NCBI RefSeq assembly: GCF_000292345.1
Contig: NZ_ALOU01000047.1
Span: 1-64,000, forward strand
Reading direction: 5' to 3'
DNA: 64,000 bases
DNA from: Cupriavidus sp. BIS7
Lineage (GTDB): Bacteria; Pseudomonadota; Gammaproteobacteria; Burkholderiales; Burkholderiaceae
Made by a program: the position numbers and the translations under genes. Numbering within the stretch: the stretch's first letter is position 1; each line of letters starts with the position of its first letter. Below, in pieces: positions 53,895 through 62,768 of the stretch. The notes under the pieces are model-generated. The model made no database searches, was not told the DNA's origin, and was given only the letters and a program-made list of their open reading frames with translations.

Positions 53895-54227
53895 TCAAGG
53901 AGCAGATTCAGATGCATCAGCCCAGTACTCAGCGCTGACGTTTTTTGCCTGCTTTACGTCATTGAGCTTCTTCCACATTTCCCAGGTGTGCATCCCATCG
54001 TCATCGAAGCCTGGACTGCCCTCCAAGATGTAGCGTCTTCCGCTAAGAGTCGTACCGGTTCTGGAAGAGGCATCATATGACGCAATGGCAGAGCTTACTC
54101 GGCCCGACCCACCATTCATGTTCTGCCCGACGAAATGACGCTCACCGCGCTCCGTCTCGTACACCCTCCACCGTCGAAGGTATATCTCGGGTTGCTCTGA
54201 AACATCCATAACACGCCAGATTGGCAT
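53895..54227 (-). CDS. Hypothetical protein (110 aa)
   Basis: Starts MPIWRVMDVSEQPEIYLRRW with GGGGA before the ATG. Contains ERHFVGQNMNGGSGRVSSAI and TLSGRRYILEGSPGFD, a strand-rich pattern I associate with small uncharacterised proteins of Burkholderiales islands. No membrane segment or catalytic motif. Function unknown. Confidence 0.6.
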   Translation of the reverse strand: MPIWRVMDVSEQPEIYLRRWRVYETERGERHFVGQNMNGGSGRVSSAIASYDASSRTGTTLSGRRYILEGSPGFDDDGMHTWEMWKKLNDVKQAKNVSAEYWADASESAP

Positions 54228-54597
54228 TGCTGTCCCCTAGTCGCCAGCGCGGCGAGAATCCCTTGCCATGCGACGTCTGACGTACCTGTCCAACGACCAC
54301 CATTGGTGCGATGAAAGCTTGAACCTTTCTCGGCAGAAGTGGCGAGCGCTTGCATGGCGCAGACGTGCCGTCTTCACGATGTCACTCGCAAGAAGGCATG
54401 GCAAACAGGGTTGGGAGATTGGCTGCCGCGATGTCTAGTTCTGTTTGTCTAGGGCAACCAAGTGGGCTCCGTAGGAAGGAGCTTGCTGCAGTGTAGTCGC
54501 TGTGGGCGAAGATTCAAGGCGAGCTTCGATGGGAGGATTCACCATCGACAGTTCTCGCCTCGAAGACTTTAGGTGCAACGGACCTCGTTGCGTCGTG
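54228..54597. other. Gene-free stretch
   Basis: 370 bases between two leftward genes. No supported open frame, repeat or RNA. It contains the downstream side of the H-NS gene; no clear terminator is seen. Confidence 0.4.
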
Positions 54598-54918
54598 TCA
54601 CTCCTCAGCGATGAGGAAGCGATTCGGATTCTTGCCAAGCCACGCGGGAGCCCGGCCGCGACCCGACCATGTCTTACCAGTCTTGGGGTCGCGATACTTG
54701 GGCGGCAGCGGCTCCTTTGCTGCAGCCGCGCCACCAGAGGTACTTCCAGCGGGACGGCCCCGGCGGCGCTTCTCTTGGATGTCTTCAACCGAAAGACCGT
54801 AGTCAGCCATCAGGCCACGGATTTTCTCGATAACACCCGCCACCTCGTTCGCGCGTACTTCAGCGAGTTGGGCCTCGAGAGCCTCCTTTTGCGCCATCAG
54901 TTGCTTGTAGGTTGCCAT
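54598..54918 (-). CDS. H-NS family nucleoid protein
   Basis: 106 aa from MATYKQLMAQKEALEAQLAE with AAGGAG upstream. N-terminal coiled-coil oligomerisation part, linker RRRGRPAGSTSGGAAAAK, then the DNA-binding motif KYRDPKTGKTWSGRGRAPAW L. Beta-proteobacterial H-NS (Bph3/MvaT-unlike, H-NS proper) silences AT-rich foreign DNA. Carried in lower-GC accessory DNA, so it may quiet this element rather than serve the host globally. Confidence 0.88.
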   Translation of the reverse strand: MATYKQLMAQKEALEAQLAEVRANEVAGVIEKIRGLMADYGLSVEDIQEKRRRGRPAGSTSGGAAAAKEPLPPKYRDPKTGKTWSGRGRAPAWLGKNPNRFLIAEE

Positions 54919-55103
54919 GTTTCTCCTTGTGGCGATATTTCTGAGACAACAGTGGTTATACGCCACTTACACTGCATTAGGCAATGCCGATACATCTTTC
55001 CGGGCCAATCCTCGCATACTGATACCCCACCTCAGGAAAATGGACGGCGTTGAGAGGTATATTGCAGAATCTAGAATCTGCTGAATTTACTTAGATTGCC
55101 GAA

Positions 55104-58100
55104 ATGTCCGATTCGCTCCAACAGACATCCGTCCTGAAGTACTGGCGAGCTATTGAACTGTTCTCGCCTCAAAGCATTCCTGCAGTGGAGCCCAACGACA
55201 GGGCATTCCCGTCGTTCGACATTACTCAGGACGACACCACACTGCCATGGGAGCCAGAGCATCGACTTCGCGGCCGTAAGCTTGGCTACAACAAGGTCTG
55301 GCGGTATCGACTATTCGTCAGCGTCTACCCTCTGGATACTGTAAGGGCGATTCTGGAGACTGCCTGCGGCAAGGACCCGGAAGCGGTCGACGAGCGGGCA
55401 GATGGCGAGACAGCGATGTTCTCCATCTCTGTGGCTGATGACGGTCGTCCTCTTTTCGACACGCTGGTGCTTTCCAACTGCGCATGGGCACTCGGACGCA
55501 CCGTAACCATCGGTACGCAGGCAAAGGATTGGCTCGAAGGTGCCTCGCGATTCCAATCGTCATTTGAGCAATACACGCGAAAGCAGCTAGGCATTCTGTC
55601 CGACGACCCTGCCAGAGGCACCTTCGGAGAACGGGAAGTGGAAATTGGTCGCTCCCTATCCGCGCCCGACCTCTTTGAACTGGCCAACTGGGTGACGGCG
55701 TCTCTGGGACTCCAATCCATCATCACGGCGCCGACCGTAATTCGAGCGCAAAGCTATCAGCTTGCCAAGTGGAAGTCGCACGAGGCTGATGACGCTGACT
55801 TTTTGAATAGCTTCTTCGTCGACGACCTGGACCGCGTCGCCGAAGCGCTGAAAGCTGGCGACAGTGGTATGGCATTGCGCGACTACCTGACTACCGGTGA
55901 GTCTGAGAAGCGAATTCGCAGGACAGATGTTCGACAGAGTCTCGACGACGTTTTCGAAGCGCTCTCGCCAGACAGGTTTCCTGCTGGACGCTGGCCCGCC
56001 GAGGGACACCACCCGCTCGTCTACAGTCAGCAGTTCGCCGTTAATTCAATCTGGAAATCGCTGACGCCAAAGGGCGGACTATTTGGAGTGAACGGGCCAC
56101 CGGGAACCGGCAAGACGACGATGTTGCGTGACATCGTTGCTGCAGTGGTCGTGGCTCGTGCCAAGGCTCTTGCAAATCTCTCGTCGCCTTCGGAAGGATT
56201 CGGTGCGCGCACTGGATGGAAAAGCGGTAAGTGGAACCGCTCGATTTCGATTCCCGCAAGTACGTGGACGGGGTTCGAAATCGTCGCTGCGTCGTCGAAT
56301 AACGGTGCAGTCGAGAACATTACGCTCGAAATTCCGGGCGCCAAAGCGATAGATGCGAGCTGGCATGACCAAGTCGACTACTTCACCCGCTTCGGAACGC
56401 AGGCTATTCAGCAACCCGCATGGGGCTTGCTTGCGGCCAAGCTGGGCAACAAGACCAATCGGGGAGAATTCCTTTCGAACTTTTGGCACGGCCAGGAGCT
56501 ACCGTTCGAGGCCGCGATTCCTCCAGAGAACGACATCAAGGTCAAGAAGACAGGCTTCCAGGCTTGGCTAAGTGCAGTCGTGGCAACGCCTGTAGATTGG
56601 AGTTCCGCCGTCAAGGAGTTTGAGCAGACCTTGGCGCAGGAGAAGGCCGAGCGCTCGAAGTTATCCCAGGTGTATCGCCGCATCAAGGCGCTACGGGGCG
56701 AACGCGCAGAAATCGTCCGCATTGACAACGAATCCGTTGCCCTAATGGATAGCCTGCCTTCTTATGGCCGGCGTCATCAGGCAGCCTTGTCCGCAGCCAC
56801 CGCCCAAGCAACCCAAACCGAGGGACAGCGCATCGCATACAAGCGTCACCAGGAGAACCGTCCAGGTTTATGGGAGATTCTCCGTTCCCTCGGGAGAACC
56901 TATCGGGAATGGCGAGCAATGGAACACGGTCTCCGAAAGGTTGTGTTTGACTCTGAAGACCGTCTTCGCCAGGCTCAGAACGAAGCCGCGGCAACGAAGC
57001 AAGAAGAGATTGAAGCTCGCAAGCAGCTTCAATCCCTTGCCCAAGAGCGCAAAGACAGGGAGGCAGCTGCCGGCCGACTCAGCGCTGAGCTTCAACAGGA
57101 CAGGAGAGCCCTCGAGCATAGCTTCCCCGACGATGAGGCATGGGCAAGCGACGAAGAAGCGCGGGAACTGTCTGCACCATGGGCCACTAAAGCCTGGAAC
57201 CATGCACGCGCCAAGGTCTTCCTAGCTGCATTGAACTTGCACAAGGCGTTTATCACCGCAAACGCGGATACGATTCGGAAGAATCTCCACGGCCTGGCTG
57301 ATATTCTGGACGGCAGCGCGCCACAGACCGCACCCAAGGAAGCGACGTTGGCGGCGTGGCAGACGCTATTCCTTGTAGTCCCTGTTGTTTCCAGCACCTT
57401 CGCATCGTTCTCGAGATTGTTCTCGCATCTCGGGAAAGAGAATATTGGTTGGTTGCTCATCGACGAAGCCGGCCAAGCAGTGCCGCAGGCCGCTGCGGGC
57501 GCAATCTGGCGTTCTCGACGGGTAGTTGTGGTTGGAGACCCGCTGCAACTGGAACCCGTCGTCTCCATCCCGTACACCGCTCAGCATGCACTACGTATGC
57601 ACTACGGCACGTCGGAGACCTGGCTGCCGGGCAACACATCCGCCCAGAAACTAGCCGACCGCGCGACACCTTTCGGCACAACCGTCGCTCAAGCAGACGA
57701 ACATCTCTGGGTCGGTTCACCGCTTCGGGTCCACCGCCGCTGCGACCGGGAGATGTTTGACGTCGCAAATAAGATTGCATACGACGGTCTGATGGTATTC
57801 GGGACTCAGCAGCGGAAGGAGTCCTGTCTACCACCCACATCATGGCACGATGTGGTCTCGCACGAGGCCGAGAAGCACTGGATTCCATCCGAGGGCGAGG
57901 CTGTTCTCTCCCTTGTGCATAGCATACGAAGAAGCGGCCATGAAGCGGACATCTTCCTCATCTCACCGTTCAGAACGGTCGTGGACGGCCTCAGGCGGTT
58001 GGCGCGCCAGCATACATTGGACGGAATCAAGGTCGGAACCATTCACACCGTACAAGGGAAGGAAGCAGACGTCGTAGTGCTTGTGCTTGGCGGAAATCCC

Positions 58101-58268
58101 AAGAGACCCGGCGCTAAGACGTGGGCGGCAGAGAAGCCAAACCTTCTGAACGTCGCTGCGACCCGCGCCAAACGCCGCCTGTATGTGGTCGGCAACAAGT
58201 CGGAGTGGGCGCAGCAAAAGTACTTTAACTATTGCGCCACTCGCATTTCTACACACATCGGCTTTTGA
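55104..58268 (+). CDS. Large UPF1-like superfamily 1 helicase
   Basis: 1054 aa. Residues 1-320 are an unrecognised N-terminal domain. Walker A VNGPPGTGKTTMLRDIV lies near residue 330. A long charged coiled coil fills about 500-690 (EARKQLQSLAQERKDREAAA). Motif II LLIDEAGQAVPQAAAG is near 785, motif III VVGDPLQLEPV follows, motif V GTIHTVQGKEADVVVLV is near 980 and motif VI NVAATRAKRRLYVV ends the core. Acts on nucleic acid 5' to 3' in related enzymes. No nuclease partner is adjacent. A defence role is possible but only inferred from the setting. Confidence 0.82.
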   Translation: MSDSLQQTSVLKYWRAIELFSPQSIPAVEPNDRAFPSFDITQDDTTLPWEPEHRLRGRKLGYNKVWRYRLFVSVYPLDTVRAILETACGKDPEAVDERADGETAMFSISVADDGRPLFDTLVLSNCAWALGRTVTIGTQAKDWLEGASRFQSSFEQYTRKQLGILSDDPARGTFGEREVEIGRSLSAPDLFELANWVTASLGLQSIITAPTVIRAQSYQLAKWKSHEADDADFLNSFFVDDLDRVAEALKAGDSGMALRDYLTTGESEKRIRRTDVRQSLDDVFEALSPDRFPAGRWPAEGHHPLVYSQQFAVNSIWKSLTPKGGLFGVNGPPGTGKTTMLRDIVAAVVVARAKALANLSSPSEGFGARTGWKSGKWNRSISIPASTWTGFEIVAASSNNGAVENITLEIPGAKAIDASWHDQVDYFTRFGTQAIQQPAWGLLAAKLGNKTNRGEFLSNFWHGQELPFEAAIPPENDIKVKKTGFQAWLSAVVATPVDWSSAVKEFEQTLAQEKAERSKLSQVYRRIKALRGERAEIVRIDNESVALMDSLPSYGRRHQAALSAATAQATQTEGQRIAYKRHQENRPGLWEILRSLGRTYREWRAMEHGLRKVVFDSEDRLRQAQNEAAATKQEEIEARKQLQSLAQERKDREAAAGRLSAELQQDRRALEHSFPDDEAWASDEEARELSAPWATKAWNHARAKVFLAALNLHKAFITANADTIRKNLHGLADILDGSAPQTAPKEATLAAWQTLFLVVPVVSSTFASFSRLFSHLGKENIGWLLIDEAGQAVPQAAAGAIWRSRRVVVVGDPLQLEPVVSIPYTAQHALRMHYGTSETWLPGNTSAQKLADRATPFGTTVAQADEHLWVGSPLRVHRRCDREMFDVANKIAYDGLMVFGTQQRKESCLPPTSWHDVVSHEAEKHWIPSEGEAVLSLVHSIRRSGHEADIFLISPFRTVVDGLRRLARQHTLDGIKVGTIHTVQGKEADVVVLVLGGNPKRPGAKTWAAEKPNLLNVAATRAKRRLYVVGNKSEWAQQKYFNYCATRISTHIGF

Positions 58269-58712
58269 TGCCTACAACAGGAATCGCGGAGTAAGGTGGC
58301 CTGTTAAGACACGGCGGCGTTGCTTGCAATTGTGGCGCCGCGGTAAGGGACGCGAGCTTCGCTTCGCCCTGGGTGACACCTAGGATGTTGGTCCTCGTGC
58401 CCGCTGGTACTAACAGAAGGTGTACCAAATGGAAGCGGAAGGTGCCGTCGTGGTCGAGCCTGCCACGGAAGTCGAATGGGACTACCAGGAGATGGTAGGA
58501 AAAAAGCGCGCGGACTTAGCGCCAGGGCCGCTTGTGAGATGGAGGCCAGTATCCCGGGATACTGTGGCGACTCTTCCGCAACTACTATTCGGTGGGGCGC
58601 ATCATGCTGAAGGTCACCGTAGAGGTCGTCGGTCAAAGCGGCGCCGGCAGGTGCCTACCCGCGCCACGCATCATCCATCTTTGACTTTGTCGCCCGTGCG
58701 CTCGGAGTCGGG
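58269..58712. other. Gene-free stretch with coding-like end
   Basis: Mostly no supported gene. The last 90 bases (58623-58712) are open in the frame of the next small gene and read SSIFDFVARALGVG, which looks like protein, but no ATG, GTG or TTG precedes it before a TAG at 58620. A frameshift or loss of the 5' end is possible. Confidence 0.4.
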
Positions 58713-58940
58713 TTGACCGGGGCCGAGGAACTCCTACCTCGTCCCGAGCCCCTCAGTGTTCCTATCTACCGTTCAGGGAATACCGACTACGTTCGCCCGG
58801 GCGAAATACCTGAGCCGGCAGCGACGCTCTTCCGCAAACGCATTGAGTATTCAGGGTGCCCCGTCATTGAAGAAGACCCCACGCCGATGGACTGCGCTTA
58901 CGCGTCCGACTGGCATGACTTTTTGACCGGCCGGCGATAG
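58713..58940 (+). CDS. Small hypothetical protein (75 aa, 5' end uncertain)
   Basis: Begins at TTG 58713 with TGAEELLPRPEPLSVPIYRS and ends CAYASDWHDFLTGRR. The frame is coding-like upstream of the TTG as well (SIFDFVARALGVGL), so the gene is probably truncated or has an unusual start. Not recognised. Near the 3' end of the helicase gene but about 440 bases away. Confidence 0.45.
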   Translation: MTGAEELLPRPEPLSVPIYRSGNTDYVRPGEIPEPAATLFRKRIEYSGCPVIEEDPTPMDCAYASDWHDFLTGRR

Positions 58941-59049
58941 CGCTGGAGAACGCGCTGCACCCGAAATCGTCGACCGCGGATTCATTCATGTTCTCCAGCA
59001 GCCTGGGGCAAGCCGTGAGACACTGGAGTTGAGTCGTTCGTCGAGCCTC

Positions 59050-60138
59050 TCACCCTAGTCGCCTGCGCGTACCAGTAGCACTCCTCTGAACCGGAGGTGA
59101 AACGCTCGATAGCGCGAGGCCAAATGTCAGATTGTCAATATCTTCTTGCGAAATGCGCAACTCTTTCGCGAGCATGCTACGAGTGACGCCTTCATTTCGA
59201 AGGGCATCGAAGACCTTCCGCAATATTTGTGAGGACTCAGCCCGCATGGGGTGCGGTTCCTTGGTTCGATAGCCGTTCTTCGCAATCTGAATGCAGAGGT
59301 TTCGATACGCCCACTCAGAGAAAAGTCCTAACTGATTCATCCTATACGCTAGGGCTGCTAGCGACACGCCCCAAACCTGCTTGAACTGCATCAGCTTTTC
59401 CACGGTCACTACACCTATCCCGTGGCCACGAACATTGGCCGGGGGCATAAGAAAGGCGGACGCGAATGCGTTCGCCTCGCGTTCCATGTCCGGCTTATGC
59501 TCCTCACCATGTAGCATGCTATGCCGGTCGCGCACCAGGTGGCCCAGTTCATGAGCGGCGTCAAACCGGCTATGCTCTCCAGACTTAAATGTGTTGAGAA
59601 AGACGAAAGGGGTCTCGCGATGCCATACGCTGAACGCATCGACCTCCCTCGCTTCTATGGCGAGGGAGTAGACCCGGATGCCCTTTGCTTCCAGCAAATG
59701 AATTAGGTTGCCGACGGGGGCCTCCCCCAGACCCCATATTCTGCGAAGGGTTGCGGCGGCGTCCTCGGGAGAGAGGTCGCTGAGGTCAGGAAGGTCCGCT
59801 TCGGGAAGACGGAATCGCTCTTCAATCCAGTCGTTCAACAAGAACGCCGTGACGCCGGCACCCAAGGCAACGTTTCGCAACATTGCTGACATCTTCGACA
59901 TCGAGCGAAAGCTGGCAGTATCTGGCTCGATGAATGGCAGGTCGACACCGGCGAAGAAGTCGACGGGGAACCGGAGAAGTGCTCCAATTTCGGCTAGCTT
60001 TTCTGGCTCCGGTGTGTACTCATTAGATTCGTACCCCTGGATTGAGCGCACCTGGAGGCCGAGTTCCTCTGCAAGGCGCGCCTTTGTCCAACCGCGCCGC
60101 ATGCGTGCGAAAGTCAGCCTCTTCGGGTTGAAAAACAT
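59050..60138 (-). CDS. Xre HTH plus ImmA/IrrE metallopeptidase
   Basis: 362 aa. N-terminal Xre HTH (LTFARMRRGWTKARLAEELG LQVRSIQGYESN) covers residues 8-60. The ImmA/IrrE zinc-peptidase domain contains RFDAAHELGHLVRD with HExxH-type ligands (AHELGH) near residue 190 and EREANAFASAFLMP with the third ligand. Such proteins cleave a repressor or antitoxin. Start ATG 60138 follows GGAAGTGAG. Second gene of a pair: the upstream gene ends 15 bases before it. Confidence 0.85.
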   Translation of the reverse strand: MFFNPKRLTFARMRRGWTKARLAEELGLQVRSIQGYESNEYTPEPEKLAEIGALLRFPVDFFAGVDLPFIEPDTASFRSMSKMSAMLRNVALGAGVTAFLLNDWIEERFRLPEADLPDLSDLSPEDAAATLRRIWGLGEAPVGNLIHLLEAKGIRVYSLAIEAREVDAFSVWHRETPFVFLNTFKSGEHSRFDAAHELGHLVRDRHSMLHGEEHKPDMEREANAFASAFLMPPANVRGHGIGVVTVEKLMQFKQVWGVSLAALAYRMNQLGLFSEWAYRNLCIQIAKNGYRTKEPHPMRAESSQILRKVFDALRNEGVTRSMLAKELRISQEDIDNLTFGLALSSVSPPVQRSATGTRRRLG

Positions 60139-60153
60139 CTCACTTCCAATTTA

Positions 60154-60873
60154 CTAAGTACCCGTGCGGCGTTCGACAGGTACGTCAATGGGTTCTGTCG
60201 GAGCATCGCGCAGACCGCCCACCTCACCGTCAGGTCGGATGGCACCCAAAATGAGTCGTTCATGCCAGTCTGCAATCTGCTTCTTCTCGAAGCGAGATGG
60301 CAGAGATAGCTCAACACGAATCTCATCATTTCCGTCTTCACCAAGCGCGACGTGATACAGAAGAACCCACAGTTGGGTCGCTTCTCTCGAGCCGGCCAAT
60401 GCTGCAGATACGAAGCCCGCGTCGAAAAGCTTAAGTTGCTCTTGGTTATTCGCAACAGCCTGCTTGAGCACGGCTCCCTTCACCGCTTGGTTCGTCGGGT
60501 GGCCATTGACTCGGCCAGTATCCACGTCACCCGTCATCACAACGATTGCCATGGCCCGGTCAGGAGAAACAATAAAGGGACAGTTGCGCAGGTTCTCCAG
60601 GCTCCATCCGCGACTCGTCAGCATCGAACGAATCGCGAACACTGCGCCGTGGTAGTGATACGTACCTGCAGCAGTCGTAGCGTGAAACGGAGTTGCTTCA
60701 ACGCGCTGCCGGTATCCGTGCTCACTCACCTCCGTGAACAGCGCCTGGTCAAGAGTGGTGTCCAGCTCTGCGAGTCGAGCCGCGACGAGCGTAGGGTCAG
60801 ACACGATACGGCAGGTAGTCTGATTAGGCAACTCGGGAAAGCCAGGCAACGTTTGCGTCAAGGGCGCCTCCAA
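60154..60873 (-). CDS. Unknown protein paired with the Xre/ImmA gene
   Basis: 239 aa from a TTG at 60873. Contains SEHGYRQRVEATPFHATTAA, YHYHGAVFAIRSMLTSRGWS and FIVSPDRAMAIVVMTGDVDT, then AVANNQEQLKLFDAGFVSAA and a C-terminal acidic/strand-rich end. Soluble, no signal peptide. Not recognised. The tight order unknown-protein then Xre/ImmA suggests a toxin- or substrate-like partner of the peptidase-regulator. Confidence 0.65.
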   Translation of the reverse strand: MEAPLTQTLPGFPELPNQTTCRIVSDPTLVAARLAELDTTLDQALFTEVSEHGYRQRVEATPFHATTAAGTYHYHGAVFAIRSMLTSRGWSLENLRNCPFIVSPDRAMAIVVMTGDVDTGRVNGHPTNQAVKGAVLKQAVANNQEQLKLFDAGFVSAALAGSREATQLWVLLYHVALGEDGNDEIRVELSLPSRFEKKQIADWHERLILGAIRPDGEVGGLRDAPTEPIDVPVERRTGT

Positions 60874-61018
60874 GGGCTGTTAGCTTCCGATTATGGTACC
60901 ACGTATTGAGGTTATAAAACCGGAAGTAGTGTGTTGCCTATTGCTTCCCCGACTCTCTCCCCAGGAGCCCGCTGCCGAACATTCGCCGCCCGGTCTTCCA
61001 ATTTTCCGTCCGACAATT

Positions 61019-61040
61019 ATACTGTATATTCATACAGTAT
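61019..61040. promoter_or_regulatory. LexA (SOS) box
   Basis: TACTGTATATTCATACAGTA lies at 61020-61039: CTGT-N8-ACAG with extended symmetry, differing from the E. coli consensus only in the centre. It ends 13 bases before the ATG of the zinc-ribbon gene and covers its probable promoter, so LexA would repress it. The match is directly seen; regulation is inferred. Confidence 0.75.
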
Positions 61041-61053
61041 TTTGTTTGAGACC

Positions 61054-61302
61054 ATGCTCCCAGAACCAGCGAATTGCCCGTTGTGCGGCACGGCCGCGGA
61101 GCGGATACGGTCGTCCCAGCTACGCGGGTTCAGGTACACCTGTCCCGCGTGCGGCGCGTTCGGAGTTGAGTCGGCCGCGCTGACCGGCCTGGTTGCACCT
61201 GCCTCGACGCGGCAAGACCTGGCCCGGTTGCGGGCGTATGGACATCTGCCGCTCATTCAGCGCGACAAGCGGGGTGTACGGGTCGGCCCTGGCCGAGCGT
61301 AG
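61054..61302 (+). CDS. Small zinc-ribbon protein under a LexA box
   Basis: 82 aa from MLPEPANCPLCGTAAERI. Four Cys in two CxxC knuckles (CPLC and TCPACGAFGVES) form a probable zinc ribbon. The rest is helical and basic (TRQDLARLRAYGHLPLIQRD). The ATG at 61054 is chosen because the LexA box directly precedes it; the frame runs upstream through the box. A SOS-induced small zinc protein could bind nucleic acid or another protein. Family not recognised. Confidence 0.65.
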   Translation: MLPEPANCPLCGTAAERIRSSQLRGFRYTCPACGAFGVESAALTGLVAPASTRQDLARLRAYGHLPLIQRDKRGVRVGPGRA

Positions 61303-61413
61303 GACATGAGCGCATTCACGTCACGCACTGCGGCCGCGCTGAGGAGAGCTGCGAGAACAGGTCCGCTACGGGGCGTGGGCCAGCGCCGAGCCTCGGGATT
61401 GAGGAATAGCATC

Positions 61414-61716
61414 ATGGGCAACAGTCACTTGGCTTCGAAGTGTCATCTTCGGGGAGACAGCTCCGACGAGCCTCCAGTCCTCGGGGCAAACGGCATCCTG
61501 GGACGCATCCCCGGACAGTATGTCTCAGCGGCCCTGAGTCTCCTCCCGCCCGCGGCATCAACGCCGGCGTGCCATCAGGAAGTCGAGATGGATGCTGGAC
61601 CTGCAGGAAGAGTCCGCTTCTTCGCGGAGAAGATGAGAGCCCGGCACCACCGACACTCGCACTATTTCTGGTCGGTGTACCGTGCGGAACCGGTGAGCGT
61701 CGTGAATCCGCTCTGA
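61414..61716 (+). CDS. Hypothetical protein (100 aa)
   Basis: Starts MGNSHLASKCHLRGDSSDEP after GAGGA. The C-terminal part VRFFAEKMRARHHRHSHYFW SVYRAEP looks like a conserved basic/aromatic motif; the middle is proline/serine-rich. Same strand as the zinc-ribbon gene, 111 bases behind it, so it could be in the same SOS transcript. Not recognised. Confidence 0.45.
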   Translation: MGNSHLASKCHLRGDSSDEPPVLGANGILGRIPGQYVSAALSLLPPAASTPACHQEVEMDAGPAGRVRFFAEKMRARHHRHSHYFWSVYRAEPVSVVNPL

Positions 61717-61730
61717 TGGCACGTTCCCGA

Positions 61731-61976
61731 TTACGACTCGAAACAGGCATGTCGAATGAACACGGTATCGGAGTCCGCAGCGCTGCGGCGGAGCGACTCT
61801 GATTCAATGCCAGGTGCGCAAATAGGTAGCGGCGTCTCGGTGTCACGTACGGCGTCCATGCCCGTATCACCTTCCGGCACAACACGCAGGTAAATGTGGC
61901 GCGCCACGATAGCAGCCACGACAACGACGCCGGCGGTAAGGAATGCTCTGCCGAGAAGCCCTGACCAAGTAGTCAC
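61731..61976 (-). CDS. Small single-pass membrane protein
   Basis: About 81 aa from a GTG at 61976. One hydrophobic helix (GRAFLTAGVVVVAAIVARHI) near the N-terminus followed by a polar tail. Begins 14 bases after the stop of a second small membrane-protein gene, so the two are probably cotranscribed. The start is uncertain. Not recognised. Confidence 0.4.
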   Translation of the reverse strand: MTTWSGLLGRAFLTAGVVVVAAIVARHIYLRVVPEGDTGMDAVRDTETPLPICAPGIESESLRRSAADSDTVFIRHACFES

Positions 61977-61989
61977 GCGATGACAACCA

Positions 61990-62319
61990 TCAATCGTATA
62001 AATCGCGGTACATGTCACCGCAGTGATAGTCACGGTAGTACCGCCAGACACCTGCAGCGATACCAACAACGACGAGAACCGGCCATACGGCATTCGCGAG
62101 CGGAAATGACGGCTCGCACTGCGCCGTTCTTAGCGTACTAGCCGCCATGCAAGGAATCGTGTTGATAGCTTTGGCGCCCAAAAAAGCGAGGAACGCGAAA
62201 AGCCACCATCTGGCGGTTTCCCACGACAAACCGATACTGTAGTTGCTGAACTGAAGGACGACGTCGACGCCTTGGCATATTCGGACTGAGGTTGAGCGGA
62301 TGTCATCACTCTGCCTCAT
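61990..62319 (-). CDS. Small two-helix membrane protein
   Basis: About 109 aa from MRQSDD. Two predicted membrane helices: RWWLFAFLAFLGAKAINTI and AVWPVLVVVGIAAGVWRYY, with a short Cys-containing loop between (NTIPCMAAS). No clear ribosome-binding site, so the start could lie further in. Pairs with the membrane protein downstream. Not recognised. Confidence 0.45.
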   Translation of the reverse strand: MRQSDDIRSTSVRICQGVDVVLQFSNYSIGLSWETARWWLFAFLAFLGAKAINTIPCMAASTLRTAQCEPSFPLANAVWPVLVVVGIAAGVWRYYRDYHCGDMYRDLYD

Positions 62320-62367
62320 GTCGTGGCAGCCGGCGCCCCTCAACAGGGTGATGTTGTGGAAACGAGA

Positions 62368-62712
62368 CTATCCCCGACCGGTGACCTCGTTCACCTGGAA
62401 GACGCTGGATGTCAGAACGATGCGAGAGTTGCTTGGCACTCTGCGATTCCTGGCTGCCACATCTCTGATTCGCTGCCATCCGTGCATGAAGGAACCGAGC
62501 ATTGCATGGTTCCTATCCTCGGCGGGGAAGCCTGCAATCGCCAGACCGAAATGGTTCTCCAGAGCTTCGCGACTGACCGCAAAAGTCTGGTAGTACCCGC
62601 CGATTAGATACTGGAACTGGACCCCAACGTCGTCATCGACGTCCGCCACCTCAAGCCCAACGGGGTAGACCATAGCCTTCTCCCAGCGCATATCGATGGC
62701 GTTAGAACACAC
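62368..62712 (-). CDS. DUF1488-like small protein
   Basis: 114 aa, start possibly at MRWEK seven codons in. YYQTFAVSREALENHFGLAI, FMHGWQRIRDVAARN and SRIVLTSSVFQV follow the DUF1488 pattern. Members are small proteins of unknown function, common in Burkholderiales accessory regions. Divergent to the second H-NS-like gene with about 56 bases between. Confidence 0.6.
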   Translation of the reverse strand: MCSNAIDMRWEKAMVYPVGLEVADVDDDVGVQFQYLIGGYYQTFAVSREALENHFGLAIAGFPAEDRNHAMLGSFMHGWQRIRDVAARNRRVPSNSRIVLTSSVFQVNEVTGRG

Positions 62713-62768
62713 GTGATGCTTCAGCTAGTGACGCCTCTGTTCAATGCTAACGTGAGCGAATCCTAACG

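Noticed and set aside
58304-58716. Overlapping frames on both strands after the helicase gene
   Set aside because: Neither frame (58304-58636 minus, 58420-58716 plus) has protein-like composition or a ribosome-binding site.
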